Positions 49,425 to 59,800 of a stretch of 64,000 nucleotides of DNA are shown here, in pieces; the stretch's first letter is position 1; the number at the start of each line of letters is the position of its first letter. Made by a program: the position numbers and the translations under genes. The stretch is taken from positions 31,422,001 to 31,486,000 of the forward strand of contig NC_092674.1 in NCBI RefSeq assembly GCF_964355755.1, written 5' to 3'. Origin of the DNA: Antedon mediterranea. Its lineage: Eukaryota; Echinodermata; Crinoidea; Comatulida; Antedonidae. A model generated the notes under the pieces. It was not told the DNA's origin. It saw only the letters and a list, made by a program, of their open reading frames with translations, and ran no database searches.

Positions 49425-49879
49425 TAGATAAAGTAATTGGTGTGACCAAGAAGGATTGTAAGATAACCTGTGTCTTTGTGTTTACACAGCAAAAGTAGTT
49501 TGAAGAGTTGTTTCGAGGAAAAAAACAAAGCTTTTCAATGTTTCTTGAATGGGTATCATATGTTACAATTGAGATGAGATAAAGTACAATTTATTTCAGT
49601 GTACTTTTGAATGTAGTATGATTAAAAATTAATGTTAAAATTAAATGAATGAAAAATAAAAGCACAAATAAAGGATGAAAAATGATTGCATGTTTAAACT
49701 AGTGATTGTAATTTAAATGTTATTATTTGTACTTTGTGACCCGAGTAAACAACATCTTGCTTTTTGTAATTCATATTAAAATTTCATCAGGAGGAATTTC
49801 AAGAAATAAACGTGGAAATTGTGTTGTTTTGTTTATAATTCAGAGTCCAAATAACTATAAATTAATATATATATAACTA

Positions 49880-50665
49880 GCAATTATTTCAAAATTAGTT
49901 TAAGCCTTCTCAGTACATAACACCCAACTCCACAGTATCTCCCTGTACTCACCAACCCCCACCCCTCTTCAATAACACGCCACACTCTTTTTTTAATAAC
50001 AAATTCTTCCCAGGACAACTTCAGCTTCAAAATGAGAGTGGTATACATAGCTATGATAAGCCTATGGTTTAAGTACGTTGCAAACTGTGTAAATGAATAG
50101 GTGTCATATTGACTGATAACCATCCCAGCCACAATCAACTAACCTTAACTCTACCCCAGGACAGTTCAAAATTAGTAACTTTTCCTAGTACAATTCCAAT
50201 CATATACTTAATTACGCCAGTATTTCCGCTCCCCCTTCTCCCCCAACACACCCCAGATACTGGGTGATGTGTTTAGACATCACTCCCAACCCATAATCCC
50301 TCAGTGGCAGTTTTCAAATGTAGTTTAAAACATTCCCAGTAAAGTTTCAGTCGTGGTGATAGGCCTACATCCCCACCCCAAACTCCCATCCCCTTCCCAG
50401 TGATAAATAAAATACTTTAACAATTTTCCTAAGCAAAATCCCCACTATACTCACACCCTATCTCCCAATCCCCCCTCTCCCACTAAATCTCCGGAATTTT
50501 TATAAATAATTATTAATTATTAAATATAGTTTAGAACATTCCCGGTACAATTTCGGTCATTTTGATACCCCATATGTAAGGTTACGTGCAGTAACAAAAA
50601 CTTGTATAACGAACAAACAGACAGACAAACGTACAAACTCTCTTACTTATAATATAGATTAGTAT
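49880..50665. repeat. Dispersed repeat with four internal AGTTTAAAACATTCCCAGTA-type blocks
   Basis: Variants of AGTTTAAAACATTCCCAGTA followed by AATTTCAGTC recur near 49897, 50164, 50325 and 50527, separated by C-rich stretches. The right end is ACAAACTCTCTTACTTATAA...ATAGATTAG, also seen at 16440. Probably a Helitron- or SINE-like family; class not resolved. Confidence 0.55.
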
Positions 50666-50669
50666 GAAG

Positions 50670-50785
50670 ATAATATATAACACTGCTCAGATAATATATA
50701 ACACTGCTCAGATAATATATAACACTGCTCAGATAATATATAACATTGCTGAGATAATATATAACACTGCTCAGATAATATAGGG
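50670..50785. repeat. 21-bp tandem repeat, about 5-6 copies
   Basis: Unit AGATAATATATAACACTGCTC. A diverged copy continues to about 50825. Confidence 0.9.
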
Positions 50786-52027
50786 CCTAACACTGGCAAG
50801 ATAATAGGTGTATATAACACTGCTGAGTTTATTAACACCTTGGATTTAAGCGTATCAAAGGTTTTATTATCATCAACATTTAAAATATTAAAAATCATAC
50901 TCAATGATATGTAACTGGTTGTCCACACCGATGTTTGTGAAGGGCATACGTGGTATGTTGCCGTGTTAATGGATTGGATAATAGCAACGTGAATCATCAG
51001 CGCTCAACAAATAAAATGCCGTTAAATAGCATAGAAGTAATAATCCTGGACATTATACTTTTTTCTTAAAAACAAGAACCTCGCGACACCCCACCCCACT
51101 CTGCTACAACGAACTGCTAATATATCAGTAAATACACAATATAGTCCCAGAACAGACTTATATCAATTCAGTAAGATATATATTTTTAAGTAAGTTAAGT
51201 AAGAAAAAAATCCCTCGAGTTACCAATCGTAACGCTCTCTTGTTAGTTGACTATAATTACATCGATTTTAGTTTTTCAATCATTTTTCACACGTCCAATT
51301 CCCTTCCGTATTTATCCTAAATAAACTTAACACCGTACAATCGTAAACTATGTGTGGATTATGGAATATGGTTGGGTTTGATTAAATATCTGTGTACTCT
51401 CTACGGTCAAGTTATCGCCTCTTTTGTAATGATTAGTATTGGTCGTTGCACTATTTGATAATGGTTATAAGCATTATTATGTATGCAATGTCTCCCTTGA
51501 AAATTAATGGCCACAGAAATGGTTAGTTTGCTACGATATCTGGGCGGCTTTGAGACTATCTTTCAATGTATGATTTTCGATGTTATTGTAGTATTATAAC
51601 ATGTAACATATTGTGTCATGATGACCATCCTAATACTATGGCCAATGTCATAATATTAATTAAGTAATACTAAATTAATTATGCGTATCATCTGTTACAG
51701 TTGATCTACAGGAACCTTTTAATTAAATTCTAATAGCATTATTTATTATGTATAAATTATATCAATTTTATTTCCCTTAGCTCGAATATTTTGTTTCGTT
51801 AGATTCCCTCACAATTATAATTTACATTGACATTTAAAAAAAAGAAGAAGATATTCCCAAATCCGAAAGAACAAGAAGAAAACGGTCATAAGAAAAACCT
51901 TCGATATTTCTACAATCAATGTTTTCATTGATTATCTACCACCATTAACACATTTTGGTAACATATGTTGGAAAAGCCTTATTTAACCTTATCAATCACT
52001 TTAATTCAATATTCACATTAACAGGCT

Positions 52028-52127
52028 TCATATAAATTAGAATTATCATAGTTTTGTGAAGTAAGAACGTTGACAACCACTGGAGGAGGATCGAGTTACT
52101 TAGTGCTCCACTAAGCCCAGTAAAAAG
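52028..52127 (+). promoter_or_regulatory. TATA promoter and non-coding exon 1 of the Gly/Ser-rich gene
   Basis: CATATAAATTAG at 52029-52040 is a good TATA box. About 30 bp downstream an exon would start and end at AAAAAG|GTAAGCC (52127). Exon 2 starts after TTTACCAG at 52379, 13 bp before the ATG. Confidence 0.6.
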
Positions 52128-52391
52128 GTAAGCCTTTTAAAACCAAATCATTTCTTACTAAATTGAAGTCTAATTCATACTGTAATTCAAAATACAATGC
52201 CATTATTAACTGTAAAATTATTATATTTTGTATTGTTTAGTATTAAAAATTATGACAATGATGACATTCCTTCATCATCCCGATGTAACTTGATTTCAAT
52301 TTCAATCCATATTGAACAAAACGCCTTTTTTTGTCAGCTCCACTGCTATTTTAATCATATATTTCATCTTTTTACCAGGCAAAAACACAAG

Positions 52392-53231
52392 ATGAATACC
52401 AAGATTTTAATTTTACTAGTAGTCGCTGTCACCACATGTTTGGTTGATTGCAGACCAACCAGGCCTATTAATGGTGGTAATAGCGGTGGCCATGAAGGAT
52501 CAGGTGGAGATAGTGGAGAAAGAAGTGGAAATATCGGTGGCACAAGGGTTGCTTCAGGTGGTGCAAGCAGAGCCGGTAATTCCGACAAGGCCACACAAAC
52601 TAGTGATGAAGAAGGTTCAGGCGGAGACAGCGGAGAACGATCAGGTGGCGCGAGTAGAGTCGGGACAGTTGGTGGCGCAAGCAGAGTCGGATCAGGTGGC
52701 GCAAGTAGAGTCGGATCAGGTGGCGCAAAAAATAATAATGAAGAAGAAGGGTCAGGTGGAGACAGCGGAGAAAGAGCAGGTAGCGTAAGCAGGGTCGGAT
52801 CAGGTGGCGCAAGTAGAGTCGGTGGATCAGGAGGCGCAAGCAGAGTTGGTGGAGCAGGCGGCGCAAGCAGAGTCGGTGGAGCAGGCGGTGCAAGCAGAGT
52901 TGGTGGATCAGGAGGCGCAAGCAGAGTCGGTGGAGCAGGCGGCGCAAGCAGAGTCGGTGGATCAGGAGGCGCAAGCAGAGTCGGTGGAGCAGGCGGCGCA
53001 AGCAGAGTCGGTGGAGCAGGCGGCGCAAGCAGAGTCGGTGGAGCAGGCGGCGCAAGCAGAGTCGGTGGAGCAGGCGGCGCAAGCAGAGTCGGTGGAGCAG
53101 GTGGCGCAAGCAGAGTCGGTGGAGCAGGTGGCGCAAGCAGAGTCGGTGGAGCAGGCGGCGCAAGCAGAGTCGGTGATCTTATAGGACAAAGAGAGAGAAG
53201 AGGTGGAATACTCTTCGGAGGCGATTTCTAA
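52392..53231 (+). CDS. Secreted Gly/Ser-rich repeat protein (279 residues, unknown function)
   Basis: Starts with a clear signal peptide MNTKILILLVVAVTTCLVDC; the mature part begins near RPTRP. I chose this ATG because it lies 13 bp after a consensus 3' splice site and starts a signal peptide; an upstream in-frame ATG at 52197 would lie in the intron. The mature chain has three acidic Ser-Gly modules (EGSGGDSGER, HEGSGGDSGE-type) and then about 14 copies of a 9-residue unit, VGGAGGASR, in 27-bp tandem repeats. The C-terminus is GQRERRGGILFGGDF, with a possible furin-type RERR site. No Cys follows the signal peptide. It could be a structural, adhesive or proteoglycan-like secretion; Ser-Gly next to acidic residues is the known context for glycosaminoglycan attachment. 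I recognise no named family. Confidence 0.85.
   Translation: MNTKILILLVVAVTTCLVDCRPTRPINGGNSGGHEGSGGDSGERSGNIGGTRVASGGASRAGNSDKATQTSDEEGSGGDSGERSGGASRVGTVGGASRVGSGGASRVGSGGAKNNNEEEGSGGDSGERAGSVSRVGSGGASRVGGSGGASRVGGAGGASRVGGAGGASRVGGSGGASRVGGAGGASRVGGSGGASRVGGAGGASRVGGAGGASRVGGAGGASRVGGAGGASRVGGAGGASRVGGAGGASRVGGAGGASRVGDLIGQRERRGGILFGGDF
52830..53178 (+). repeat. 27-bp coding repeat in the Gly/Ser-rich gene
   Basis: About 13-14 copies of GGAGCAGGCGGCGCAAGCAG then AGTCGGT. Several neighbouring copies are identical, and GGATCAGGAGGC variants alternate with GGAGCAGGCGGC in the first half. Recent expansion in frame. Confidence 0.95.
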
Positions 53232-53743
53232 AATGTGTGGTCATTTTTGTAATATATTTGGCCTATAAAAAACAAGTATGTTTATGTATATTAATACAAT
53301 CATTAATGATAAACTGATAAATAGTATATTAATTAATGTTTTACAATTCTTCATTAGCACTAAAATATAACACTTGTTTAAAACTCATTTATTGTTAGCT
53401 CCCGATATGAGTATGATTATATAAATCAAACTTAAAAAACATAATTGTAACTTATTACTAATAAATGGCATTGCCAATATGGCAACCGAATTTCTACATA
53501 GTAAATACTTACAAAATTATATTTGTCTTGTACTATTTTGTTGCAAATCTATACTGTATGCTTATATTTATCGAAGTAGGTCTATTGTAAAATAACTAAT
53601 GAGATCGTTAGGAATAATATAAACATAATAGTGAAAAAATGATGACTGGGACCAATTATTGTATCGATAAAGTTGAACTATACTAAAAATAATCACGTAA
53701 TTTGCATTTTAATTGGAATAGTTAACATATTTATGGTTCGAGA

Positions 53744-53845
53744 GAGTATATTTAAGGGACCACTTAGTTCATTAACATTAGTTGGAGTTTCAGTTTTGAA
53801 CGAATTTATTTTGTATAGGTGGTCTATACTACAATCAGAATCTGT
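53744..53845 (+). promoter_or_regulatory. TATA promoter and non-coding exon 1 of the Pro-rich gene
   Basis: GAGTATATTTAAGGG at 53743-53757 is TATA-like. Exon 1 would run from about 53777 to TCTGT|GTAAGTTATG (53845). Exon 2 starts at 53947 after TTTCTTTAG, one base before the ATG. Confidence 0.6.
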
Positions 53846-53947
53846 GTAAGTTATGTTTCATTGTATTACTACTATAATTGTTTATTAACATAAAACAGTA
53901 TAAAAGATAGTTCAGAATGCATTCTCTAGTATTTGTTTTTCTTTAGC

Positions 53948-54709
53948 ATGAAGTTTTTCGAGTTAAATGTTGTATTGGTGGTGGTCTACATCGTTTGTTC
54001 AACGATCGTACTTGGCCGTCCCCATGTGAAAGATAGATCTAACGAGAACCCAGCAATAGGATCAGAAGATAGACCAGCCTTAAACCCAAATGCTGAAAGA
54101 CCTACTCTACCAGAGGATACAGAAAGACCCATCGGAAATCCAAATAGACCACAGCGACCACCAGGAGTAGGACCATCAGGTGAAGATAGACCAGCCTTAA
54201 ACCCAAATGCTGAAAGACCTACTCTACCAGAGGGTGGAGAAAAACCAGCACTTCCCCCTGGTGTAGAAAGACCAACCTTAAACCCAAATGCTGAAAGACC
54301 TACTCTACCAGAGGGTGGAAAAAGACCCATCGGAAATCCAAATAGACCACAACGACTACCAGGAGTAGGACCACCAGTTGAAGATAGACCAGCCTTAAAC
54401 CCAAATGCTGAAAGACCTACTCTACCAGAGGATACAGAAAGACCCATCGGAAATCCAAATAGACCACATCGACCACCAGGAGTAGGACCACCAGGTGAAG
54501 ATAGACCAGCCTTAAACCCAAAAGCTGAAAGACCTACTCTACCAGAGGGTAGAGAAAGACCCATCGGAAATCCAAATAGACCACAGCGACCACCAGGAGT
54601 AGGACCATCAGGTGAAGATAGACCAGCTTTAAATCCAAAAGCTGAAAGACCTACTCTACCAGAGGGTGGAGAAAGACCAGAAGTAGCTCGACCTGTCGGT
54701 GGACAATAA
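53948..54709 (+). CDS. Secreted Pro-rich repeat protein (253 residues, unknown function)
   Basis: Signal peptide MKFFELNVVLVVVYIVCSTI, probable cleavage after VLG, mature start RPHVK. I place the start at 53948, not 53933, because TTTCTTTAG ends at 53946 and the earlier ATG is intronic. The mature part is a chain of Pro-rich modules: DRPALNPNAERPTLPE (six forms) alternating with ERPIGNPNRPQRPPGVGP (four forms), so the composition is dominated by Pro, Arg, Glu, Asn and Gly. No Cys and no folded domain. RP and PxRP motifs recur every few residues, and the signal peptide is followed by RP as in its neighbour. A structural or adhesive secretion or a Pro/Arg-rich peptide precursor are both possible. 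AATAAA at 54782 is a likely poly(A) signal. Confidence 0.85.
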   Translation: MKFFELNVVLVVVYIVCSTIVLGRPHVKDRSNENPAIGSEDRPALNPNAERPTLPEDTERPIGNPNRPQRPPGVGPSGEDRPALNPNAERPTLPEGGEKPALPPGVERPTLNPNAERPTLPEGGKRPIGNPNRPQRLPGVGPPVEDRPALNPNAERPTLPEDTERPIGNPNRPHRPPGVGPPGEDRPALNPKAERPTLPEGRERPIGNPNRPQRPPGVGPSGEDRPALNPKAERPTLPEGGERPEVARPVGGQ

Positions 54710-55347
54710 CTGAATATTTTAATGCACAGCACAGCTTTTGATTATGGTTATTATTATTTTTAGTTATTTTTGAATTAAGCTTAATAAAATCTGTCAATAT
54801 AAATGTAAAAATCCAGACGCGCTTTGTACACGTTATTAGACATTATTATTCTAAATTTTTTAAATATACAAAATTAAATTGTATTGTTATGTTAACATAG
54901 GCAACATATTATTATGCCTATTATCAATTGTGTGAGATATAAACTTCTAACAAAAACAAACAATATTATACTTATTATTATTAGGTGAATTTTACTATTT
55001 TATTCAATGAGACGAGCTAAAATAAATAAACAAAAACAAGTTAATGACGATTTTTTATTTCCTTTAATGGCTTCTATTACCGTGCCCGTGTGTTTACGTA
55101 ACAGTTAGCATTAGTTCCTGAATACTTAATATTAAAATAAAAATAGTGATTTTATTCATGGTACTTTAGCATTTGACCCACGTAGTAAACACGTGACCCA
55201 CGTAGTAAACACGCGTGTAAGTTAGGTGTGCTACCAGCAGAGGCCTACTTTCATGACGTCACTGAAGATTTTATATCAAGCTTTGTAGATTATATACTAT
55301 AACTATTATATACATACTCAAATTGACTCGATAGGCTTTCGTCGCAG

Positions 55348-55715
55348 TATTCAAACAATATCACTCGTATAAAATAGAATAGAATGATGGCGCTAAGAGG
55401 AGGAAGGGGCAGGGGGTGTGAGTATTCAAACAATATCACTCGTATAAAATAGAATAGAATGATGGCGCTAAGAGGAGGAAGGGGCAGGGGGTGGGGGTAT
55501 TCAAACAATATCACTCGTATAAAATAGAATGATGGCGCTAAGAGGAGGAAGGGGCAGGGGGTGTGAGTATTCAAACAATATCACTCGTATAAAATAGAAT
55601 AGAATGATGGCGCTAAGAGGAGGAAGGGGCAGGGGGTGGGGGTATTCAAACAATATCACTTGTATAAAATAGAATAGAATGATGGCGCTAAGAGGAGGAA
55701 GGGGCAGGGGGTGGG
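55348..55715. repeat. 75-bp tandem repeat, 5 copies
   Basis: Starts at 55348, 55423, 55498, 55568 (70-bp copy, 5-bp deletion) and 55643. The unit has TATTCAAACAATATCACTCG, then AGAATGATGGCGCTAAGAGG and the purine-rich AGGAAGGGGCAGGGGGTG. Confidence 0.95.
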
Positions 55716-55847
55716 GTCAAAGTGGAGGACTAACGATCTATGCATTTATCAACTGTGTATGTCATATCACAATACAGACCAAAATAATTATATTCATTAC
55801 AATTCATACATCACTAGGTGTAAACTGATATGATAATGCATGCGGAT

Positions 55848-56085
55848 TGGGCGTATCAGGCGGATTGGGCGTATCATCAGGCCGATTGGGCGTATCATCA
55901 GGCGGATTGGGCATATCAGGCGGATTGGGCGTATCATCAGGCGGATTGGGCGTATCATCAGGCGGATTGGGCATATCAGGCGGATTGGGCATATCAGGCG
56001 GATTGGGCGTATCAGGCGGATTGGGCGTATCAGGCGGATTGGGCGTATCAGGCGGATTAGGCGTTTTATGCGGATTGAGAGAGAG
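55848..56085. repeat. 18/21-bp tandem repeat (GGCGGATTGGGCGTATCA), about 12 copies
   Basis: 18-bp units with some 21-bp units that have an extra TCA. All periods are multiples of three, so frames stay open on both strands, but composition and lack of signals argue against coding. Confidence 0.92.
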
Positions 56086-56852
56086 ATTGACGATATAATT
56101 TGTGCCAACTTTTTACGACCAAAATAACTATATTTATCACAATAATATTCAAACTATAATATCAAGTATACAATACAATAATATGATAAGCGAAGTCGGC
56201 AGATCAGGTGGACTAATTTGGTTGGCCTATCAACTTCGTACATACCAATCCTATATACAGAACACAATAACATCAGCACATTATAGTATAAAATGAAAAT
56301 ACAATGGTTCAAATATATCATAATCTACGATAATACAGTGCTGTGTTACTGAAAGGAAACTTATATATCTTATTACGAATTGTAATTTAAAAAAAAAAGC
56401 ACAACTAATTAACTATAACCAATGCTCTACAATAAATATTATTACTTTAAGTCAAGTCAAAATAAGAATATCATATTATTCACGTCAATTTGGCAAGATT
56501 AAACACAATTTATGATACAATGTATTAATCAAAAATGTTTTCAAGCAATTGTATTAACATTCTGTACATCATAACACACTAAATATATAAACTACTTACT
56601 TACACGAGTTCAAAGCAACCTCATGAAACACGTTCTCCATTCAAACAAAAGCCTTCTTCTCACTCAACAAGGACCACATGGTATGCAAATCAATAAATGC
56701 ATGTGTGTGAAAATTCAATGCCCCACCTACGGCAAAGATGTGAGGCGATCTACCACAACTAACTATTTTAACTACTATTTAGATACATAACAAAACGTCA
56801 AGGCCATTTATTTTTATGTACAATAAAATATGTTCGAATCTGTGTGTATTGC

Positions 56853-59800
56853 CTAAGTCGTTTTGGTAAGCTCATCGATATCAACTGCAGTTTTAGTGAG
56901 ATAGTAAATCCAATAGATGAATAAGAATACAATGAATGTTATTGGAAAAAAGAATCTACTGTAATTGTCAATATTGCGAAAGTTGAACGATTCCTCTTTG
57001 GCAGTTTCGCCAGCCTCGACGCTCTTTGGTTGTTTCGTATTTGGACCGCTACCGTCGCCGATGAATCCACTGTTGTGAATTCCAGACTGTCTTCTGTTCA
57101 CATTGTTGGTGTCCTAAAAATACATAATGAAATATTTTAATGTATTATTATATCGATGGTTAAAACCATACCTCACTTGAATTCTTCGCTTATCAACTGA
57201 CCAAGGAGGACGGACAGACACCTTCTGATAAATAAACCTATCAGAGACGGAATCAAAGTTTGAAATAAAGAAAAAAAAAACAGTTTTGTTCGTCAAAGTT
57301 CGGCAATTTGGTTGACGAGCGAGATTAGATTATTATATTGTTTCGCGTTCGGTAAATACAAATGCGCATTCATTACTTATAAGCTGAAGGCATGTTGTAT
57401 GGTTTTAAAAAATAAAATGTTAGCATTATATTATAATATTTATAATAATTATAATATTATACATGGAAACTGATTAGTGCTAATTATCTCGGAGAAAACA
57501 CTTATGTGTAGATCTTGTCTCAAGTACTAATTAAAGACAGTACAACATATTATTAAGGACGATTTGAATACATACTGTTCCCTCATCATTCGGACTATAG
57601 TTGCTGATTCGGGAAGAAGACCTTACTTGTTTTGGTGGAGGTGGTTTACTCTCGTCTGGTTTCTTTGGAGGTGGTGTGGAACCGTAACTGACCATTGCGA
57701 ATTCTAACAAAGCCGCAAACACACACAAGTAACAAAACACGAGGTAGTAGTCGATAGCCTTAATGTAGGATAGCTTTGGCAAAGAGTTATTGACTCCACT
57801 CATGAGGGTTGTCATAGTAAGAACGGTGGTGATGCCAAGTGCGATTCTTGCAGGTACGGCAGCCGGGTTTATCCAAAATGAGACCCACGACAGAATAACA
57901 ATCATGGTTGCTGGAACGTAAACTTGGATAGCGTAGTACGACATCGAACGACCAAGGTAAAAGTTACCAATCAGCTGCGAATAGTTTCCAACTAGTTAAA
58001 GGAAATCAAATAATAAATTATTAAATAATAAAAAAGGAAATAATAAATAAAAGATCGTTATTGTTATAATAATCATTACAGTCTACAGCGATTGCCATTC
58101 CTATTGGAGGACGTATCTACATTCCATATTCCGTGTGAACGCAGATAAACACGTTTGCCTATTCGTTCGGGCATCCTGGTGAGACATTATATAATGCTCC
58201 TACTTACCATAGTACACAGCCTCTGCTTCAACGCCGTTGTTTCCAAGTAAGTTAAATTGTGACAACGCTATAGATGGGTCCAAATAAATAGCAGAGCTAT
58301 CGTTTCCTACCCACGAATATTTAACATGTTGATTACTATATGCGTCTAATAAAAAAAAAAACAAACACGTGAATGAAGAAAAATAAAATGGATTCGAAAT
58401 AACGAATGGAAAATGTTGGGCTTATACTTTGGAACCTATATTAAATCAATCTAACATTCATGATGGGAATCAAAAGAGTTGATTTAACCAGAATGCCGTA
58501 CGTTAGCCTCTGTAAGCCTACTTATAGTATGAATTTCTCAATATTCGCTCAAATTTTGTTTGCCCGCAACGTAAAGTAGTACGTTGGAGTGGCATTTACA
58601 TAGCAGTATACACTAAAAACTTGCGCAAGCGAATTCACCAGTGATAAACGGCTGACCATTCAGCTTGTGATTGGTCAAATTACTACGTCGCACACTTACC
58701 TCATTGCGTTGCGTCATAGTGAGAACCAAGCATGTGTATTTTTATGTGGGTTAGTTGCTCAATTAGAAGTAATAACTGCACGGCAACACCTTTTGTAGTC
58801 GATAATTATTATCCATGTAATAATATAATTACCATTATACTGGAAACTATTTATTAAGGTGTTCAATAAAGTAATCATGCGTTTTTGTTTGTTTTGAAAT
58901 GAGAGCCAAGCATCCTTTTATTTATTGATTTGGTTTAAGTATGACTTAATTAAAAATTGTCACAAACGTCACACATATTTCTTTACAGCCAATATTGAAA
59001 CATTATTTAGTACTTATATTTTTCTTGACTTAATTAACCTATCCTATATGACACAGTTTCGTGCCCTCTTAGTAAAACTAAAGTATATCCACTAAGTGCA
59101 TAATATTACTTTTTGTCACATCTGATGAAAACGAAATTAGTAAGCATAATACTTGGTTCCCACTATAGGACACAACGCAAGGATGTCGACGCGACGCAAG
59201 CGAGCAGCAACAGTAATCCATCGCGGATTGCTTGGTCAAACCAACGTGCGTTGCGCGTCAAAGAATGACCAATAGCTTGCAGCTGGATTGCGTATCAACA
59301 CTTACAACTTTCAAGCCACAGGTCACAATGCTGCGTGTCCATTGGGAAGTATTTCAAATCCATTAGGCAACCTGCAGTCAATGTGAGTCTAAATGAGTAT
59401 AATAATCATTATCAATAGTCATCATCAAATGTATTTTGTGATAATATTAGATTAATGATGGTACCGCTGAGGTAGCTGGGAAACGCCGATTGGTCTTGCC
59501 GAAAAAGAATGAATTATATTAAATAATAATTAACATCATCATCTCCATCATCATCTCCATCATCATCAACATAATACAGTCGCGCCGAGCTTTTCTGGTT
59601 GTACTCTATCGTTTTGATTTAGCTTTTTACTTATTTTTTTTGTGTATCTCCATTCATATCCAACCACTGATACCCACACCATTGTCATTTTTCAGTATTT
59701 TTTTCAGACAAATATATTAACAGAAATAATTATCTCTATTTAAAACTAAGACATCTTTTTTGTTTTCAATTATCATTATGTTACAATTTGCTTACCTAGT

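Larger units (their letters stand above)
49425..52027. other. Intergenic region after PPID
   Basis: PPID 3' sequence with AATAAA signals near 49655 and 49668, then a dispersed repeat (49880-50665) and a 21-bp tandem repeat (50670-50785). After that only AT-rich sequence; no gene seen. Confidence 0.65.
54710..56852. other. Intergenic region with two tandem arrays
   Basis: Between the Pro-rich gene and the receptor 3' end. It contains a 75-bp array at 55348-55715 and an 18/21-bp array at 55848-56085. The short frames over these arrays are repeat artefacts. No gene seen. Confidence 0.7.

Noticed and set aside
52600-53189. Antisense and alternate-frame ORFs over the Gly/Ser gene (Arg/Leu/Cys-rich)
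   Set aside because: Composition results from reading a 27-bp repeat in other frames; the plus-strand frame has the signal peptide and splice site.
53986-54732. 248-codon minus-strand frame over the Pro-rich gene
   Set aside because: Open only because the repeat lacks antisense stops; no signal peptide or promoter, and the sense frame is better supported.
55797-56127. Repeat peptides in several frames (IRPIRLI, NPPDMPNPPDD, QADWAYH)
   Set aside because: All come from one 18/21-bp array read in different frames; no expression signals.
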